NCBI RefSeq assembly: GCF_020539525.1
Contig: NZ_JACDXX010000001.1
Location: forward strand, 310,001 to 374,000
Source of the DNA: Pseudogemmobacter faecipullorum
Lineage (GTDB): Bacteria; Pseudomonadota; Alphaproteobacteria; Rhodobacterales; Rhodobacteraceae
Direction: 5' to 3'
Length of the DNA: 64,000 bases
Within the stretch, counting starts at the first letter, position 1, and the number at the start of each line of letters is the position of its first letter. The notes under the pieces were generated by a model that worked only from the letters and a program-made list of their open reading frames with translations, was not told the origin of the DNA and made no database searches. The position numbers and the translations under genes were made by a program. Below, piece by piece: positions 62,470-64,000 of this stretch.

Positions 62470-64000
62470 TCAGCCCTGGCCCGGGGCTTCAGGCAAAGGG
62501 CCGAAGAATTCTTCCGCCAGCCCTTTCAGCTGACCATAGCTCAGCGGCTTTTCGAGCGCGTAATTGGCACCGGCATTCTCGAGATCGCGGCATTCCGAGC
62601 CCATGGTCGAGGCGGTGATGCCAATAACCGGCAGATCCTTTTCGGTCAGGCGGATCTCTTTCACCAGCTCACTGCCAATCATGCCCGGCAGCAGCTGATC
62701 GACCACCACCATATCATACCGCTTCTCGCGGAACAGCGCGAGACCGGCATCGCCGCTCTCGGCCCAGTCCACCACCGGGAAGAGCTTGCGCAGCCGGGCC
62801 GAGGTGATCTCGCCGACCAGTTTATTATCTTCGACCAGCAGCACGCTGCGGTTGGCATAAAGCGGGGTTACATCACTCACCTCAACGACCTTTCGTTCGG
62901 CTCTCGCCGTCTTCTGTACAATACGTGCCGGATGGCTCAGCACAAAGCGGCTGCCCCGGCTTTCCGGCGCAAGCGAGAGATCCCCGCCCATCAGCCGCAG
63001 CGCTTTACGCGCCGTATAAAGCCCCAGTCCGGGCCTGCCCTCAGGATCTGCAATACTGCCCTCAAAGGGCTCAAAGACCGAGACACTCCGCTCTGGCGCA
63101 ATGCCGATACCATCATCGGCCACCTGCCAGGTCACATTGCAGTCGCCATCCGCGCCACGGGTGACAAAGGCACTGAGCACCACCTGCCTGGCGCGGGAAT
63201 GGACAATGGCATTATGCACGAGTTTCGACAGGGCAACAAAGACCCGGTTGTAGTCACACTGGATCTGAATATCGCTGTTCTCGCCGATATTATGCTCGAG
63301 CGTAATCCCGTTGCCGAGCGCCGAGGCGGCAAAAATCTCGCGCACCTGCTCGCCCAGCTCACGCAGGGTAAAGCCGCGGCTGGCCGCCTGCCCCCCCTCG
63401 GTCCCCGAGCCGGCGCGCAGATCGTCGAGAATGCCGATAATCCGCTCGAGCGTGGTTTCAAACCCGGCCCCGACATCCTCCCAGGAGGCGCCGGTTTTCA
63501 GCTCTTCGCCCAGCATCGACAGGATCGCCATCGGCGTGCGCAGCTCATGCGAGGCGATGGACAGCAGCCGCTCCTCGCGCAGGATCGCCTCGCTCAGCAG
63601 CTTTTCGTAGCGGTTCAGCCGCGCGCTGAGATCTGCCTCGCGCTCGAGGCTGACCAGGGCAATCCAGGCCTCGGGCAGCCGGACGCTGAGCACCCAGGCA
63701 TCAAAGGCCACCAGCCGCCCGGGGCCAGTCTCTCCCGCCGCTCCGCCGCGCAGGCCAAGCTGCAGCCGGACCGGACCGGCCGGGAATTTCGTCTCGCTCT
63801 GAAGCAGCTGCATCAGGTCAATCAGCCCCGAGAATTCCGCGCCGCTGAACACATCGCTGAAACTGACGTGATCCTCAAAGCCCATGCTTTTGCCCGAGCC
63901 ATTGGGGAAGTGCAGGCTGCGATCATCGAGATCGAGACGCACCACCCAGCTGCGCGCCATCGCATGGAACTGCGCCATGGCCAGAGCCGGGGGCTGTCCA
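62470..64000 (-). CDS. Hybrid histidine kinase with C-terminal receiver (5' end outside window)
   Basis: The visible part exceeds 500 residues. An N-terminal sensor or PAS-like region (WVVRLDLDDRSLHFPNGSGKS...) is followed by a coiled coil, HisKA (LLSIASHELRTPMAILSML), HATPase (LVHNAIVHS, ADDGIGIAP, GRPGLGLYTARKAL) and a receiver with Asp in YDMVVVDQLLPGM and the Lys in YALEKPLSYG. An ATG at 63978 exists but has no Shine-Dalgarno, and the frame stays open to the window edge, so the true start is probably beyond 64000. No membrane helix is seen in the visible part. Confidence 0.88.
   Translation of the reverse strand, partial: GQPPALAMAQFHAMARSWVVRLDLDDRSLHFPNGSGKSMGFEDHVSFSDVFSGAEFSGLIDLMQLLQSETKFPAGPVRLQLGLRGGAAGETGPGRLVAFDAWVLSVRLPEAWIALVSLEREADLSARLNRYEKLLSEAILREERLLSIASHELRTPMAILSMLGEELKTGASWEDVGAGFETTLERIIGILDDLRAGSGTEGGQAASRGFTLRELGEQVREIFAASALGNGITLEHNIGENSDIQIQCDYNRVFVALSKLVHNAIVHSRARQVVLSAFVTRGADGDCNVTWQVADDGIGIAPERSVSVFEPFEGSIADPEGRPGLGLYTARKALRLMGGDLSLAPESRGSRFVLSHPARIVQKTARAERKVVEVSDVTPLYANRSVLLVEDNKLVGEITSARLRKLFPVVDWAESGDAGLALFREKRYDMVVVDQLLPGMIGSELVKEIRLTEKDLPVIGITASTMGSECRDLENAGANYALEKPLSYGQLKGLAEEFFGPLPEAPGQG

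Overview
The window is high-GC alphaproteobacterial chromosome, most probably from the Rhodobacteraceae (Rhodobacter/Paracoccus/Gemmobacter group). The evidence is a TCA-cycle neighbourhood (lpd, sucB, sucA, sucD, sucC, mdh, sdhCDAB, monomeric NADP isocitrate dehydrogenase) interleaved with ethylmalonyl-CoA-pathway genes (mcl2, mch, ecm), plus family-typical small genes (DUF2794, DUF1737, IalB-like, NnrU). It is core chromosome: I found no insertion sequence, prophage, CRISPR array, tRNA or rRNA.

Layout. 1-13 kb: amidase fragment, UbiH-type hydroxylase, beta carbonic anhydrase, an Hpt-like helical protein, M17 aminopeptidase plus NlpC/P60 protein, DUF2794, asparaginase, IalB-like secreted protein, rlmN, a chemoreceptor, zapE and a copper pair (DUF2946-like plus PCuAC). 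13-22 kb: the minus-strand operon sucC-sucD-sucA-sucB-(72 aa)-MAPEG-(29 aa?)-lpd, with a hairpin at each early junction. 22-28 kb: a secreted unknown, methyltransferase, pepT, TRIC-like channel and mdh. 27.7-37.5 kb: TSUP transporter, CsbD, mcl2, NnrU, DUF1737, mch, TorF-like porin, then sdhC-sdhD-sdhA, three tiny lipoprotein genes and sdhB. 37.5-48.3 kb: aldo/keto reductase, gdhA, ecm, serB, a second TSUP, a lipoprotein, hemF and ilvD. 49-51.7 kb: a Tat-exported cysteine-free protein coupled to a histidine kinase and a LuxR-type regulator. 51.7-64 kb: FAH-family hydrolase, icd, phosphoesterase, lipid kinase, an orphan peptide-binding protein, a small lipoprotein, a divergent receiver protein, a TadG-like protein and a kinase-receiver hybrid running off the window.

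How the genes work together. icd, sucAB-lpd, sucCD, sdhCDAB and mdh supply most of the oxidative TCA cycle from isocitrate to oxaloacetate. ecm, mch and mcl2 are steps of acetyl-CoA assimilation by the ethylmalonyl-CoA route, which feeds malate and succinyl-CoA into the cycle. gdhA draws on 2-oxoglutarate.

The most striking non-coding signal is the palindrome TGTGATCACA. It occurs three times at exact 21-bp spacing upstream of sucC, twice at 21-bp spacing upstream of sdhC, and twice (one with a single mismatch) upstream of icd, which points to one regulator of the TCA cycle. Other leads are the lipoprotein triad inside the sdh operon, a hairpin covering the ribosome-binding site of the porin gene, the Tat-protein/kinase/regulator triad and a four-copy intergenic repeat family.
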